15,819 nt of DNA from Chitinophagaceae bacterium (GCA_019454915.1 JACFNM010000063.1:1-15819), one strand, 5' to 3'. Positions 1 to 6,295 are shown, counted from the first letter of the stretch. The notes: generated by a model not told the origin, from the sequence alone. Made by a program: numbers and translations.

Positions 1-382
1 GGATATTGACGGGAAAGACAACTATACCGGTCAGAATTATGAAGAGCGCGGACGTACCACGCTTGCTTATCGCGGACAAAAAGTAACGATACCGGATACA
101 CCGGGAGAGTCGAAGAAAAATGCATGGACCTCCGTTGTCGTTGATGCTTCTTTGGGTTCTTCTGATTCATTGAAGACGCTGATAAAGAGCAATGACTGGA
201 ACGAATGTCATCTCGTGATCAAAGGCAATGTTCTTCAGCATTACATAAATGGTGTGTTAATGAGCGAAGTGACGGATGATGATACGGCACACCGCAAGAT
301 GAGCGGACTGTTAGGTATGCAGGTACATGTGGGACCTCCCATGCAGGTACGGTACCGGAATATTCTGCTTAAGAATTTATAG
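1..382 (+). CDS. DUF1080 / 3-keto-disaccharide hydrolase domain protein, C-terminal part
   Basis: The last 126 residues of a protein whose start lies left of the window; the open frame runs from base 2 to the TAG at 380-382. The segment WNECHLVIKGNVLQHYINGV, then a Gly-Leu-Leu-Gly-Met-Gln strand and a closing VRYRNILLKNL, is the typical end of the DUF1080 concanavalin-like jelly-roll fold. Members are mostly exported enzymes acting on 3-keto-glycosides or related sugars, or lectin-like domains, and are very numerous in Bacteroidota. Signal peptide and upstream domains cannot be seen, so substrate and localisation are not known. The next gene starts 148 bases downstream and has no evident link. 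Family assignment is firm; exact reaction is inference. Confidence 0.85.
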   Translation, partial: DIDGKDNYTGQNYEERGRTTLAYRGQKVTIPDTPGESKKNAWTSVVVDASLGSSDSLKTLIKSNDWNECHLVIKGNVLQHYINGVLMSEVTDDDTAHRKMSGLLGMQVHVGPPMQVRYRNILLKNL

Positions 383-530
383 ATGTAAAGCGCTGCGTGA
401 AACCTCAAATATTATTCCTCGCGGCGGACTGGGGGGAGACGATGTGTATCCCTCAATCTATAGACATTTAAATGGACAGCGCAAAGTCCTTTTAATTAAA
501 ACCATCCGAAACGATAACTTTACTCCCTGT

Positions 531-1385
531 ATGAAAGTCAAAACGGGAGAATTTAACGAACTGGAAGTCGTTCGGGTTGTTTCCATCGGGGCCTATCTGG
601 ATGACGGCGGAGATGGGATACTGCTTCCCAAAAGATATATGCCGGATGATACCGGGGTAGGAGACCGGCTGAAAGTTTTCATTTATCACGATTCGGAGAG
701 CCGGATGATTGCTACTACAGAACACCCGGCAGGCGTGGTGGGGGATATCGTTCTGCTCCGGGTGGTATCGGTGACACCACAGGGCGCTTTTATGGATTGG
801 GGACTGCCGAAGGATATTTTTGTGCCGAAGTCGCAGCAAAAGGAAAAAATGTATAAGGGAGAGCAATACCTGGTAAAAATTTACCTTGACGCCCAAACAG
901 GAAGGGTGGCGGCCACTTCAAAAATTGATTCGTTACTGAGTAATGAAAAATTGACGGTCGCAGATCGGGAGCAGGTGAACCTAATCGTTTATCGGCTTAC
1001 CGATATCGGTTATTTTGTAATCATCAATAACCGGCACACGGGCGTCCTTCATTATAGTGATGTGTTCCGCGAATTATCTCCCGGAGATCGTCTGCAGGGA
1101 TTTATCAAGAAGATTACAACCGATAATAAAATAGACGTGATGCCCGGTATACGGGGATACGATAAAGTTTCGGGGGAAGAAGAAAAAATATTACATTTAT
1201 TAACAGCCCATAATGGTTACCTGCCCTATCATGATAAATCCGATCCGGAAGATATCTACCGGTTCTTTGGTATGAGTAAGAAAATATTCAAAATGACAAC
1301 GGGGAGTTTATATAAACAAAGAAAAATCGAGTTCACCAGATCGGGTATCCGGATGGTAGATAATAGCGCCGGTGCGACCGTCTGA
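531..1385 (+). CDS. CvfB-family S1 RNA-binding protein with C-terminal winged helix
   Basis: 284 residues, the usual CvfB length. Two S1-like OB-fold repeats are visible at about residues 5-64 (VVSIGAYLDDGGDGILLPKR) and 68-133 (VVSVTPQGAFMDWGLPKDIF), a third more divergent one at about 140-205, and a winged-helix end at about 215-278 (LPYHDKSDPEDIYRFFGMSK followed by LYKQRKI). CvfB proteins bind RNA; in Staphylococcus the protein affects virulence gene expression, and its target here is unknown. The frame is open further upstream to an ATG at 327, but that extension overlaps the DUF1080 gene and encodes unrelated low-quality sequence, so I chose ATG 531, which begins where the S1 homology begins. 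A weak -7-like TAACTTTA lies at 515-522. Cytoplasmic; monocistronic or first of a small unit. Confidence 0.88.
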   Translation: MKVKTGEFNELEVVRVVSIGAYLDDGGDGILLPKRYMPDDTGVGDRLKVFIYHDSESRMIATTEHPAGVVGDIVLLRVVSVTPQGAFMDWGLPKDIFVPKSQQKEKMYKGEQYLVKIYLDAQTGRVAATSKIDSLLSNEKLTVADREQVNLIVYRLTDIGYFVIINNRHTGVLHYSDVFRELSPGDRLQGFIKKITTDNKIDVMPGIRGYDKVSGEEEKILHLLTAHNGYLPYHDKSDPEDIYRFFGMSKKIFKMTTGSLYKQRKIEFTRSGIRMVDNSAGATV

Positions 1386-1482
1386 AGAATTCCGAAGGTT
1401 AAGAAGCGCTTCAGTTTATAAATAGCTGTATTCGTCGCTTTCTGTTATTTCGTAACTTGCACTTCTTTAAACAATAAAGATA

Positions 1483-2046
1483 ATGTTAGAATGGCTGCAA
1501 CAACCCTGGCCCTGGTATGTGGCGGGGCCGCTGATCGGGTTAATGGTACCTCTCCTGCTCATTGTAGGTAATAAAACCTTTGGTATTTCTTCTTCCATGC
1601 GACATATTTGTGCGATTACTATTCCCGGAAAGATTCCATATTTCCGTTACGACTGGAAAAAAGAAGCGTGGAACCTCTTTTTTGTTGCCGGTATTTTAAT
1701 TGGGGGAATCGTGGCCGCCCAATGGCTAAGCAACCCCTATCCGGTAATCGTAAGTCCGCGGTTGTCAGAAGACCTCGCTGCATATGGAGTTTCGGATTAT
1801 CATGGCGTCGTACCTCCGGAGTTGTTTTCGTGGTCCGGATTATTCACGCTGCGGGGATTGATCATGATAGTGGGAGGAGGATTTCTGGTGGGCTTCGGCA
1901 CCCGTTATGCAGGAGGATGTACCAGCGGGCACTCCATCATGGGATTAAGTAATTTACAATGGCCGTCGTTGGTGGCTACCTGTTGCTTTATGATAGGAGG
2001 GTTTATTATGACGTGGTTGATTCTTCCGTTTATCCTTAGATTGTGA
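1483..2046 (+). CDS. YeeE/YedE family membrane protein, first half (sulfur-compound transport)
   Basis: 187 residues, very hydrophobic, with about four to five membrane segments (roughly 12-30, 64-82, 118-140, 163-183). It carries the family signature GFGTRYAGGCTSGH at 137-150; Cys146 corresponds to a conserved pore cysteine in YeeE/TsuA-type thiosulfate importers, which pass the substrate between cysteines. Full-length YeeE is about twice this size; in many bacteria, as here, the transporter is encoded as two adjacent half-proteins. The second half starts 69 bases downstream on the same strand, so they are probably co-transcribed and act as a pair in the inner membrane. A possible -7 element (TAACTTGC, 1453-1460) lies 22 bases before the ATG, without a clear -33 partner. 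Family is secure; the substrate (thiosulfate or another reduced sulfur compound) is inferred. Confidence 0.87.
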   Translation: MLEWLQQPWPWYVAGPLIGLMVPLLLIVGNKTFGISSSMRHICAITIPGKIPYFRYDWKKEAWNLFFVAGILIGGIVAAQWLSNPYPVIVSPRLSEDLAAYGVSDYHGVVPPELFSWSGLFTLRGLIMIVGGGFLVGFGTRYAGGCTSGHSIMGLSNLQWPSLVATCCFMIGGFIMTWLILPFILRL

Positions 2047-2065
2047 TAGCGTTGAAAGCTGTGAA

Positions 2066-2107
2066 ATCCAAACCCTAAAATCTCTAATTTCAAATTTCAA
2101 ATCTCCG
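2066..2107. repeat. Degenerate heptad repeat ATTTCAA-type, six units
   Basis: Six consecutive 7-nt units can be set in register: ATCCAAA, CCCTAAA, ATCTCTA, ATTTCAA, ATTTCAA, ATCTCCG. It fills most of the gap between the two YeeE halves and ends 8 bases before the ATG at 2116. The same heptad occurs in the gaps before rplN and rplF. Function unknown; I read it as a dispersed repeat family rather than an operator. Confidence 0.6.
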
Positions 2108-2115
2108 CTCTCCAT

Positions 2116-2649
2116 ATGTTAGTTGAAGAAAAAAAAATTAAGACATCAGCACCAAAGATTAAAATAGAAGATACCGATTACGAAGTGCGGTCTCAAAACG
2201 CGATGTGCGTTAATGAGAGCACGCTGGATAAGCCGCTGGTATCGAACGTCAAATATTCGTTGCTGGGCATTTGCTTCGGTATTCTTTTGGTAAAATCGGA
2301 AGTGGTTTCCTGGTTTCGCATACAGGAAATGTTCAGGCTGCAGAGTTTCCACATGTATGGTGTGATAGGGTCTGCGGTAATCGTGGGAATGATTAGCGTA
2401 GCGTTGATAAAGAGATATAACTCGAAAACCATAGAAGGCGAGCGGATTCACCTCGATGCAAAAAAGTTCAGTAAGGGACAAATATTCGGTGGATTAATTT
2501 TCGGATTGGGTTGGGCCATCACAGGCGCCTGCCCCGGACCCATTTATGCCATCATTGGCACAGGCGCCACCGTGTTTGTTGCCACGCTGCTGAGCGCTAT
2601 CGCCGGAACCTGGGTGTATGGACGTTTTGCCAATAAGCTGCCTCATTGA
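2116..2649 (+). CDS. YeeE/YedE family membrane protein, second half (DUF6691-like)
   Basis: 177 residues. After a hydrophilic N-terminal stretch of about 43 residues come four predicted membrane segments (roughly 44-62, 79-98, 121-138, 145-167). The motif GWAITGACPGP at 132-142 is the family's second cysteine signature, Cys139 being the likely substrate-relay residue. With the preceding gene it makes up one complete YeeE-type importer of a sulfur compound in the inner membrane. The long polar leader is unusual: an internal ATG at 2203 (residue 30) would give a shorter protein starting just before the hydrophobic core, and I cannot exclude it. No rhodanese or persulfide dioxygenase gene, which often accompany such pairs in Bacteroidota, is seen downstream; the next gene is unrelated. 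Confidence 0.85.
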   Translation: MLVEEKKIKTSAPKIKIEDTDYEVRSQNAMCVNESTLDKPLVSNVKYSLLGICFGILLVKSEVVSWFRIQEMFRLQSFHMYGVIGSAVIVGMISVALIKRYNSKTIEGERIHLDAKKFSKGQIFGGLIFGLGWAITGACPGPIYAIIGTGATVFVATLLSAIAGTWVYGRFANKLPH

Positions 2650-3159
2650 TTTCTCCGAATGATTGAGCGGAATCTTATGCCGGAGTAGCGACCCGGGGCG
2701 CTATTAACCGGAATATTGGAATGTTTCTTTTTTCTGAATAACGGGGGAGACGGAGCTATGTATTACCCGCTCCGATCGACGTAAGTTCGGGTGCTGCTTC
2801 GTTGCAGTTTCTACAAATACAATATAGTGTTGTTTTACTCTAACCTGGCGATAACCGCAGCGTGGTCAGGTTTTATTGCCGGCTGTTTATGTAGATGATT
2901 ATCAATTGATAAATTCGCCCGAAAAACGCAGTCCATTCGTAGAAAAGTGCATCCCGCCACTTCTTTTATTTGTTTGAACTATTTACTTTTACCTTCTTCA
3001 ATCTGAATATTCCTCTGATACCCGACCCACTGTCTTTCGAAAACCACGCGTAAAAAGTTATTGCCGGATTACCGGAAATTGAAATTTAGATCTGACTATC
3101 CGTTGAGAAAAGCCTTTACAAGGTCTTACAAACATTCTCAAACAATAAATTTAATTATT
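2650..3159. other. 510-base gap without a recognisable gene
   Basis: No protein-like frame or RNA gene that I recognise. It does hold short perfect inverted repeats: TAGCG/CGCTA at 2686-2690 and 2699-2703; CGGAGC/GCTCCG at 2751-2756 and 2769-2774; AACCTG/CAGGTT at 2842-2847 and 2867-2872, the last running into TTTT and possibly acting as a weak terminator after the transporter pair. A 14-bp palindrome lies at 2899-2912. A possible -7 element for the next gene (TACTTTTA, 2984-2991, one mismatch to TAnnTTTG) would give a leader of about 160 bases. The frame of the next gene is open back to a TTG at 3061, but without protein-like composition. Confidence 0.5.
2899..2912. promoter_or_regulatory. 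14-bp perfect palindrome, possible operator
   Basis: TTATCAATTGATAA is perfectly self-complementary and lies about 70 bases upstream of the best candidate promoter of the membrane protein at 3160. Perfect palindromes of this length suit a dimeric regulator, but AT-rich ones arise by chance, and no regulator gene is next to it. Confidence 0.25.
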
Positions 3160-3702
3160 ATGGACACAAATAAAGCTACTCAGTCCTTCGAGTCAGAGAT
3201 CAACAAAGAGCTCCAGAAGCGGATAAAAACCATTGGACGCGACTCAACCCTTTCCCACACGATATTATGGGTATCTATCATCGCACGTTTTGCTTCAGCC
3301 ATTATGGTGGCGTCGGGACAGCAGATTTTCATTAATAATATTTGGCTGGCCATCATCGCCGGTATTCCGGGATTGGTTGTACTGGTGGACAAAACCTTTG
3401 ATTTCGCCAGGAGATCCTCTTCGGGTATCATGTACAAGATAGAACTCCAGGAATTAAAGAACGATTATGAGTTCGGGAAAATAAACGCCTACAGGGCTGC
3501 CCAGCGGCTTCAGGAAATTATTCGCCGGCATGAATCGTCCTTTTTAAAGATAGGTTTCCTTACCGGCGAAAGGAACAATGTGTTGCCGGAGCCGCAGTAT
3601 ATTGAGAATACCATATATAACGATGGTAGGAGTCATTCCGTAGAGACGAACCATCTGGCGCACAAGAACGGGATGTCAGGCAATGGTAATGGCGTGAAAT
3701 AG
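3160..3702 (+). CDS. Two-helix membrane protein resembling SLATT/DUF4231 proteins
   Basis: 180 residues. A polar helix (about 5-30) is followed by a membrane hairpin (about 32-54 and 58-77), then a basic, amphipathic cytoplasmic helix region (DKTFDFARRSSSGIMYKIEL, then ELKNDYEFGKINAYRAAQRL) and a polar, Asn/Gly-rich tail. A 2TM hairpin followed by an Arg-rich helix and a helical segment of this type is the layout of SLATT and DUF4231 proteins, a group of predicted pore-forming effectors in nucleotide-signal defence systems, but also found alone with no known role. I see no nucleotide cyclase, SLOG, protease or reverse transcriptase partner nearby. ATG 3160 is preferred over the in-frame TTG 3061 because the added 33 residues look non-coding. 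It is followed by a strong terminator, so it is a separate transcription unit. Similarity is judged by eye; function unknown. Confidence 0.6.
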   Translation: MDTNKATQSFESEINKELQKRIKTIGRDSTLSHTILWVSIIARFASAIMVASGQQIFINNIWLAIIAGIPGLVVLVDKTFDFARRSSSGIMYKIELQELKNDYEFGKINAYRAAQRLQEIIRRHESSFLKIGFLTGERNNVLPEPQYIENTIYNDGRSHSVETNHLAHKNGMSGNGNGVK

Positions 3703-3734
3703 CGCGGTAATTGATCTTTCCAGCGCCTTTGAGC

Positions 3735-3778
3735 AGCCTGGCACCTGGTGATATATATATCGGGTGCCAGGCTTTTTT
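3735..3778 (+). terminator. Strong intrinsic terminator after the SLATT-like gene
   Basis: A perfect 10-bp stem GCCTGGCACC (3736-3745) with GGTGCCAGGC (3763-3772), extendable by an A-T pair at 3735/3773, closes a 17-nt AT-rich loop and runs into six T residues (3773-3778). It isolates the ribosomal protein cluster from upstream transcription. Confidence 0.93.
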
Positions 3779-3873
3779 ATGGGTAATACGGGACACTTAA
3801 AACCGCTCATTAAGCGGAATACGGAGGAATCCGGATAGAATAAACCCGTTTTTTAAAATTTCTTTCTCAACTA

Positions 3874-3905
3874 TTTGGTAGTAAATAATAAGCCGCCTAC
3901 CTTTG
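3874..3905 (+). promoter_or_regulatory. Bacteroidota-type promoter of the S10-spc operon
   Basis: TTTG at 3874-3877, a 20-nt spacer and TACCTTTG at 3898-3905 match the Bacteroidota primary sigma factor consensus (TTTG, about 19-20 nt, TAnnTTTG). Transcription should begin near 3910-3913, giving a leader of about 25 nt before the rpsJ ATG. This is the only full match found before any gene in the window. The leader is too short for an E. coli-like S10 attenuator, so any L4-type control would have to act further downstream. Confidence 0.85.
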
Positions 3906-3936
3906 CACTCCCAAAATCAAAAGGGTAGTTTACGGT

Positions 3937-4242
3937 ATGTCTCAAAGAATCAGAATAAAATTACAGAGTTACGATCATAATCTGGTTGATAAGTCCGCCG
4001 AAAAGATCGTGAAGACTGTACGCAGCACCGGAGCGGTGGTAACGGGTCCTATTCCTTTGCCCACCCATAAAAAAATATTCACGGTGCTCCGTTCACCTCA
4101 TGTAAATAAGAAGAGTCGTGAGCAGTTTCAGTTATCCACGCACAAGCGGTTACTGGATATTTATACGTCCTCTTCCCGGACGGTGGATGCTTTGAGTAAA
4201 CTGGATCTGCCGAGCGGGGTGGACGTGGAGATTAAGGCGTAG
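3937..4242 (+). CDS. rpsJ: 30S ribosomal protein S10
   Basis: 101 residues, standard length. S10 lies in the head of the 30S subunit and in other bacteria also joins NusB in transcription antitermination. The N-terminal [20 protein letters not shown], the segment [20 protein letters not shown] (about 35-54) and [20 protein letters not shown] in the extended loop are diagnostic. It is the first gene of the operon, directly behind the strong promoter. The gene before it is an unrelated membrane protein and not fusA, so the usual rpsL-rpsG-fusA-rpsJ linkage is broken here. The 321-base gap that follows is much longer than any other gap in the cluster. Confidence 0.98.
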   Translation: MSQRIRIKLQSYDHNLVDKSAEKIVKTVRSTGAVVTGPIPLPTHKKIFTVLRSPHVNKKSREQFQLSTHKRLLDIYTSSSRTVDALSKLDLPSGVDVEIKA

Positions 4243-4563
4243 TGTGTGGGTTTCCTGTAGAAGGAAACAAAAAAAGTAAAGAAACTTAGTTCTTAATATA
4301 AAATCCATCTGCCAATTGCGGGAAACCGTACGAAAGCAGCGCTGGATAGCCGGAAAAAAGATAAAAGTGAGCAATGGAAAGGATTCCGGCATTTGGAGAA
4401 TTAAATATGAACTAGCCCTTCGAGGTTAGTTTACCGCTGGTACTTCCTCTTTCATAAGCGAGAAATACGGGAAAAGGTCAGCGGCAAACGGGGATTGAAG
4501 TTTCGGATAATCAAAAAGTTATTCGTTCTGTCTCTTCAACCAAAAGGGTATAAATACAAAACA
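4243..4563 (+). other. Structured rpsJ-rplC intergenic region (candidate cis-acting RNA)
   Basis: A 321-base gap with no convincing ORF or promoter but a dense series of complementary segments. (a) GTTTCCT/AGGAAAC, 4250-4256 with 4262-4268. (b) ATCCA/TGGAT (4303-4307, 4343-4347) and CTGC/GCAG (4309-4312, 4336-4339) enclosing TGCGG-GAAA-CCGTA (4317-4330), a hairpin with a GNRA tetraloop. (c) GCCGGAA/TTCCGGC (4349-4355, 4384-4390). (d) ACTAGCC/GGTTAGT (4411-4417, 4424-4430), loop CTTCGA, one G-U pair. (e) GTTTACCGCTG/CAGCGGCAAAC (4429-4439, 4479-4489), 11 positions with one mismatch. Helices b, c, d follow without overlap; d and e share two bases and could be alternatives. After 4489 the sequence is A/T-rich up to rplC. 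The layout suggests a regulatory leader for rplC-rplD; it matches no RNA family I know. Confidence 0.5.
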
Positions 4564-5184
4564 ATGAAAGGTATTATTGGAAAAAAAATCGGGATGACCA
4601 GCATCTTCAATCCTGCCGACGGCAAGCAAACGGCCGTCACTATTATTGAAGCTGGTCCCTGCGTAGTTACTCAGGTTAAAACAAAAGAAACCGACGGATA
4701 CAGTTCGGTTCAATTGGGTTTCGGCGATAAGTCCGAAAAACATACTTCCAAATCAGAAGCCGGGCATTTTGCCAAGTCTAATACAGCCGCCAAAAAGATT
4801 GTAAAAGAATTTCGCAATTTTTCAGAAGAGAAAAATGTAGGGGAAACCGTTACCCTGGATATTTTTGCTGAAGGCGACCACGTGGATGTGATTGGTGTTT
4901 CCAAAGGAAAAGGTTTTCAGGGTGTGGTAAAGCGCCACGGATTTCGCGGAGTGGGCGAAAGCACTCACGGTCAGCACGACCGCCAGAGAGCTCCGGGTTC
5001 TATCGGTAACTCTTCTGATGCCTCACGCGTATTTAAAGGTCTGCGAATGGCCGGACGGATGGGCGGAGACCGGGTGAAAGTGAAGGGACTGAAGGTGGTA
5101 AAAATGTTTCCGGAGAAAAATTATTTGCTGGTGAGCGGAGCCGTTCCCGGGTATAATGGATCAATCGTATTAATTCAAAAGTAA
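4564..5184 (+). CDS. rplC: 50S ribosomal protein L3
   Basis: 206 residues, normal for bacterial L3, an early-assembling 23S rRNA-binding protein whose extended arm reaches the peptidyl transferase centre. [15 protein letters not shown] at the N-terminus, the [15 protein letters not shown] segment (about 115-129) and the arm [20 protein letters not shown] (146-165) are diagnostic. The residue after GSIG, glutamine in E. coli and methylated there by PrmB, is Asn149 here. The frame is open back to a TTG at 4495, but ATG 4564 begins exactly at the conserved start. It follows the long structured gap and precedes a terminator-like hairpin. Confidence 0.98.
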   Translation: MKGIIGKKIGMTSIFNPADGKQTAVTIIEAGPCVVTQVKTKETDGYSSVQLGFGDKSEKHTSKSEAGHFAKSNTAAKKIVKEFRNFSEEKNVGETVTLDIFAEGDHVDVIGVSKGKGFQGVVKRHGFRGVGESTHGQHDRQRAPGSIGNSSDASRVFKGLRMAGRMGGDRVKVKGLKVVKMFPEKNYLLVSGAVPGYNGSIVLIQK

Positions 5185-5190
5185 AGTCAC

Positions 5191-5229
5191 TACCGGTATT
5201 TGGGAAACCAGGTACCGGTAAAATTTTTT
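5191..5229 (+). promoter_or_regulatory. Terminator/attenuator-like hairpin before rplD
   Basis: TACCGGTA (5191-5198) pairs with TACCGGTA (5213-5220), a sequence that is its own complement. Inside, TGG-GAAA-CCA (5201-5210) forms a second helix with a GNRA tetraloop, separated by a TT/GG internal loop. AAA and then six T residues (5224-5229) follow, ending five bases before the rplD ATG. The shape is that of an intrinsic terminator although it lies within an essential operon, so it may act as an attenuator, a processing site or a translation control element. Alternatively it could end only part of the transcripts. Confidence 0.6.
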
Positions 5230-5234
5230 ATACA

Positions 5235-5873
5235 ATGCAAATAGAAGTATATAGCAAGGATGGTAAAAAAACCGGGCGTAGCGTTGAACTTCCGGATGAT
5301 ATTTTCGCCGTGGAGCCTAATGATCACGTTATTTACCTCGCGGTAAAACAATTTCTCGCCGCTCAGCGCCAGGGTACGCATAAAGTGAAAACCAGGGCTG
5401 AAGTGAAAGGAGCAAGCCGTAAGCTGCATCGCCAGAAAGGTACCGGCGGTTCCCGTAAAGGAAATATCCGCAACCCCTTGTATAAAGGGGGTGGTACGAT
5501 TTTCGGTCCCAAGCCCCACAGTTATGATATTAAGCTGAACCGGAAGGTGAAAGACCTGGCAAAGATTTCCGCTCTTTCTTATAAGGCAAAGGAAAATGCA
5601 TTGATGATAGTGGAAGATTTTTCTATGGAAGCTCCGAAAACAAAGGAAGCGGCAGCGGTGATTAACGGGCTGAATCTGAGCAAAAAGAGAACCCTGTTCG
5701 TTCTGCCGTCATACAATGAGAATGTACAGTTGAGTTTTCGTAATATGCCGACGGTGCTGGGGGTATTGTTAGCCGATATCAATACCTATGATATCGTGAA
5801 TAGTGATGTGTTACTGCTGACGGAGAATGCGGCAAAGATTTTTTCGGAGGAGGAAGCGCCGGCAGAGGCTTAG
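5235..5873 (+). CDS. rplD: 50S ribosomal protein L4
   Basis: 212 residues, normal length. L4 binds 23S rRNA and its long loop lines the polypeptide exit tunnel; in E. coli it also represses its own operon by acting on the S10 leader. The loop is visible at about 45-98: VKTRAEVKGASRKLHRQKGT, then GGSRKGNIRNPLYKGGGTIF. The usual GTGRAR/GTGxAR core reads GTGGSR here. The C-terminal alpha/beta domain ends in a short acidic tail, EEEAPAEA. The ATG lies immediately after the terminator-like hairpin, which makes autogenous control at this point worth considering, though the sequence alone does not show it. Confidence 0.98.
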   Translation: MQIEVYSKDGKKTGRSVELPDDIFAVEPNDHVIYLAVKQFLAAQRQGTHKVKTRAEVKGASRKLHRQKGTGGSRKGNIRNPLYKGGGTIFGPKPHSYDIKLNRKVKDLAKISALSYKAKENALMIVEDFSMEAPKTKEAAAVINGLNLSKKRTLFVLPSYNENVQLSFRNMPTVLGVLLADINTYDIVNSDVLLLTENAAKIFSEEEAPAEA

Positions 5874-5938
5874 TGAAGAGAGGTCATATTATCTATTTCA
5901 ACCTGTGAATTGCAGAGAAAAATTTCAAATCAATTAAG

Positions 5939-6238
5939 ATGAAACTTTCAGACGTACTTGTAAAACCAATCATTACCGAAAAGAGCAATAAGCTTTCGGA
6001 AAAGAGAAATATATATGCTTTCCGGGTGGGACGCAAGGCCAATAAACTTGAAATCAAGAAGGCAATAGAAGAGTTCTACGGGATTAGTGTGGTGGAAGTG
6101 AATACGGTGGTGGTACCGGCGAAGAGTAAATCCAGGTTTACCAAAACCGGTGTGATATCCGGGCGGAAGCCGGCTTATAAAAAGGCCTATGTGACCGTAG
6201 CAGAAGGAGAATCCATTGATTTATACAGTTCTTTATAA
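5939..6238 (+). CDS. rplW: 50S ribosomal protein L23
   Basis: 99 residues. L23 sits at the tunnel exit and is the docking point for trigger factor, SRP and the SecY channel encoded at the end of this cluster. VLVKPIITEKSNKLSEKRNI (about 6-25), VGRKANKLEIKKAIEEFYGI (about 30-49) and the basic loop AKSKSRFTKTGVISGRKPAY are typical. The gap to rplD is 65 bases, A/T-rich and without a Shine-Dalgarno sequence. Confidence 0.98.
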   Translation: MKLSDVLVKPIITEKSNKLSEKRNIYAFRVGRKANKLEIKKAIEEFYGISVVEVNTVVVPAKSKSRFTKTGVISGRKPAYKKAYVTVAEGESIDLYSSL

Positions 6239-6258
6239 TAAAACAGATGATTAAAGCG

Positions 6259-6279
6259 GGCGAAGCTGAAAAGTTCGCC
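6259..6279 (+). promoter_or_regulatory. GAAA-tetraloop hairpin before rplB
   Basis: GGCGAA (6259-6264) pairs with TTCGCC (6274-6279); inside, past a bulged G6265, CT and AG close a GAAA tetraloop (6268-6271). It lies 17 bases before the rplB ATG and is not followed by a T run, so it is not a terminator. It could be an rRNA-mimicking protein site, a stability element or a processing site. Confidence 0.45.
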
Positions 6280-6295
6280 ATTAAAAGAAACTAAA

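Noticed and set aside
327..530. N-terminal extension of the CvfB-family protein to ATG 327
   Set aside because: Overlaps the DUF1080 gene, includes its stop region in another frame and adds 68 residues unlike the family; homology begins at ATG 531.
492..896. Reverse-strand frame of 134 codons
   Set aside because: It lies entirely opposite the CvfB-family gene and has no recognisable motif; a shadow of the real gene.
1382..1420. Inverted repeat CTGAAG/CTTCAG plus palindrome GAAGCGCTTC after the CvfB-family gene as a terminator
   Set aside because: Six-bp stem, 21-base loop and no real T run; too weak to call.
4250..4275. Hairpin GTTTCCT/AGGAAAC followed by seven A residues, read as a terminator after rpsJ
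   Set aside because: On the + strand the tail is A, not T; on the - strand the T run precedes the stem. Neither orientation gives an intrinsic terminator.
4495..4563. TTG start giving L3 23 extra residues
   Set aside because: L3 proteins begin with [12 protein letters not shown] as at ATG 4564; the upstream part belongs to the non-coding gap.
4243..4563. tmRNA, SRP RNA or RNase P RNA in the rpsJ-rplC gap
   Set aside because: None of the diagnostic sequences that I know for these RNAs (tag ORF and tRNA-like ends, SRP GGAA loop motif, RNase P GAGGAAAGTC) is present.
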